In this document: piece after piece, positions 63,620-64,000 of the stretch
Layout of the letters: each line of letters opens with the position of its first letter
How positions within the stretch are numbered: position 1 is the first letter of the stretch
Assembly (NCBI GenBank): GCA_947497065.1
Contig: CANMEQ010000003.1
Span: 1-64,000 of the forward strand
Direction: 5' to 3'
DNA length: 64,000 nucleotides
Origin: an uncultured Paracoccaceae bacterium
Lineage (GTDB): Bacteria > Pseudomonadota > Alphaproteobacteria > Rhodobacterales > Rhodobacteraceae
The notes under the pieces: model-generated
The model's input: the letters and a program-made list of their open reading frames with translations, nothing else
What the model was told of the DNA's origin: nothing
Database searches by the model: none
Program-made: the position numbers and the translations under genes

Positions 63620-64000
63620 TTAGAACAGGCCCTCAATTTGGCCGTCCTCGTTCAAGTGAATATTTTCGGCAGATGGCACGCGGGGCAGGCCCGGCATCGT
63701 CATAATCTCCCCGCACACCGCGACGATAAAACCAGCCCCCGCCGACAGCCGCACCTCTCGCACAGGAACGGAATGCCCTGTCGGCGCCCCCCGCACGGTC
63801 GGATCGGTTGAAAACGAATATTGGGTCTTCGCCATGCACACAGGCAAATGCCCGTAACCCTGCTCTTCCCACAGCTTCAGCTGATCGCGGATTTTCTGAT
63901 CCATCAACGCCTCATCAGCGCGGTAGATGCGTTTGCAAATGGTCTGGATCTTGTCGGCCAAAGACATTTTGTCGGCGTACAGCGGGCTGAACTGGCTCGC
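63620..64000 (-). CDS. fhs: Formate-tetrahydrofolate ligase, C-terminal part (runs off right edge)
   Basis: The last 126 codons are in the window, open to the right edge. The readable end has [33 protein letters not shown] and [30 protein letters not shown], the C-terminal signature of the family. The enzyme makes formyl-THF from formate and ATP. It precedes folD; the 71 bases between them contain a GCTGGGC/GCCCAGC hairpin but no U-tract. Confidence 0.95.
   Translation of the reverse strand, partial: ASQFSPLYADKMSLADKIQTICKRIYRADEALMDQKIRDQLKLWEEQGYGHLPVCMAKTQYSFSTDPTVRGAPTGHSVPVREVRLSAGAGFIVAVCGEIMTMPGLPRVPSAENIHLNEDGQIEGLF

Overview
The window is chromosomal DNA of an alphaproteobacterium, most likely a marine Rhodobacterales (Roseobacter-group) species. 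This rests on the cox cluster order (ctaC-ctaB-small ORF-ctaG-ctaE-SURF1-thrC-M16 peptidase), the ptsP and lysC neighbourhood, the Flp pilins with a VDW motif, and many short ATGA/TGATG gene overlaps. I cannot fix the genus. No rRNA, tRNA, CRISPR array, insertion sequence or prophage was seen.

Layout. 1-4065 (-): the N-terminal 1355 codons of a giant repetitive VCBS/T1SS-143-type adhesin running off the left edge, followed by about 0.7 kb without a clear gene. 4778-9032 (-): panB-panC (pantothenate) and modABC (molybdate uptake). 9105-12811: Nudix hydrolase, DUF1178 protein and SDR on the plus strand, then apt, a DUF2927 protein and mtnP (adenine and methylthioadenosine salvage) on the minus strand. 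13036-19530: SulP transporter, flavin reductase-like protein, GNAT proteins, EcsC-family protein and ptsP (nitrogen-PTS enzyme I). 19527-26472 (-): lysC, an FAD-linked oxidase, an MBL-fold protein, a GNAT protein, an M16 peptidase and thrC. 26474-30826 (-): SURF1 and the aa3 cytochrome c oxidase operon. 31010-38337 (+): tldD, a small membrane protein, dprA, topA and a 3-oxoacid CoA-transferase pair.

38486-58587 is the most interesting part. A complete Tad/Flp pilus locus (four flp pilins, cpaB, cpaC secretin, OmpA-like lipoprotein, cpaE, tadA, tadB, tadC, two TPR lipoproteins, prepilin peptidase, MoxR-like ATPase) lies next to the genes expected for decaprenyl-phospho-D-arabinofuranose synthesis: a UbiA-family prenyltransferase fused to a HAD phosphatase (DPPR synthase-like), a DprE1-like oxidase, a DprE2-like reductase and a flippase-like membrane protein. 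A polytopic membrane protein with GT-C-like features sits inside the Tad block on the opposite strand. My main hypothesis is that the locus makes a lipid-linked D-arabinofuranose donor and uses it to glycosylate the Flp pilus, or another envelope polymer. The individual families are recognised from sequence. The link between them is inference.

58695-64000: Lhr-type ligase-associated helicase and PdeM nuclease, a membrane-bound LytTR regulator, folD, and the 3' end of a formate-tetrahydrofolate ligase gene (C1 metabolism) running off the right edge.

Regulatory signals seen directly include a perfect FNR-type box between ctaC and tldD, a near-perfect CtrA-type site before dprA, a good sigma-70-type promoter before the CoA-transferase genes, and several hairpin terminators, one of which splits cpaB from cpaC.
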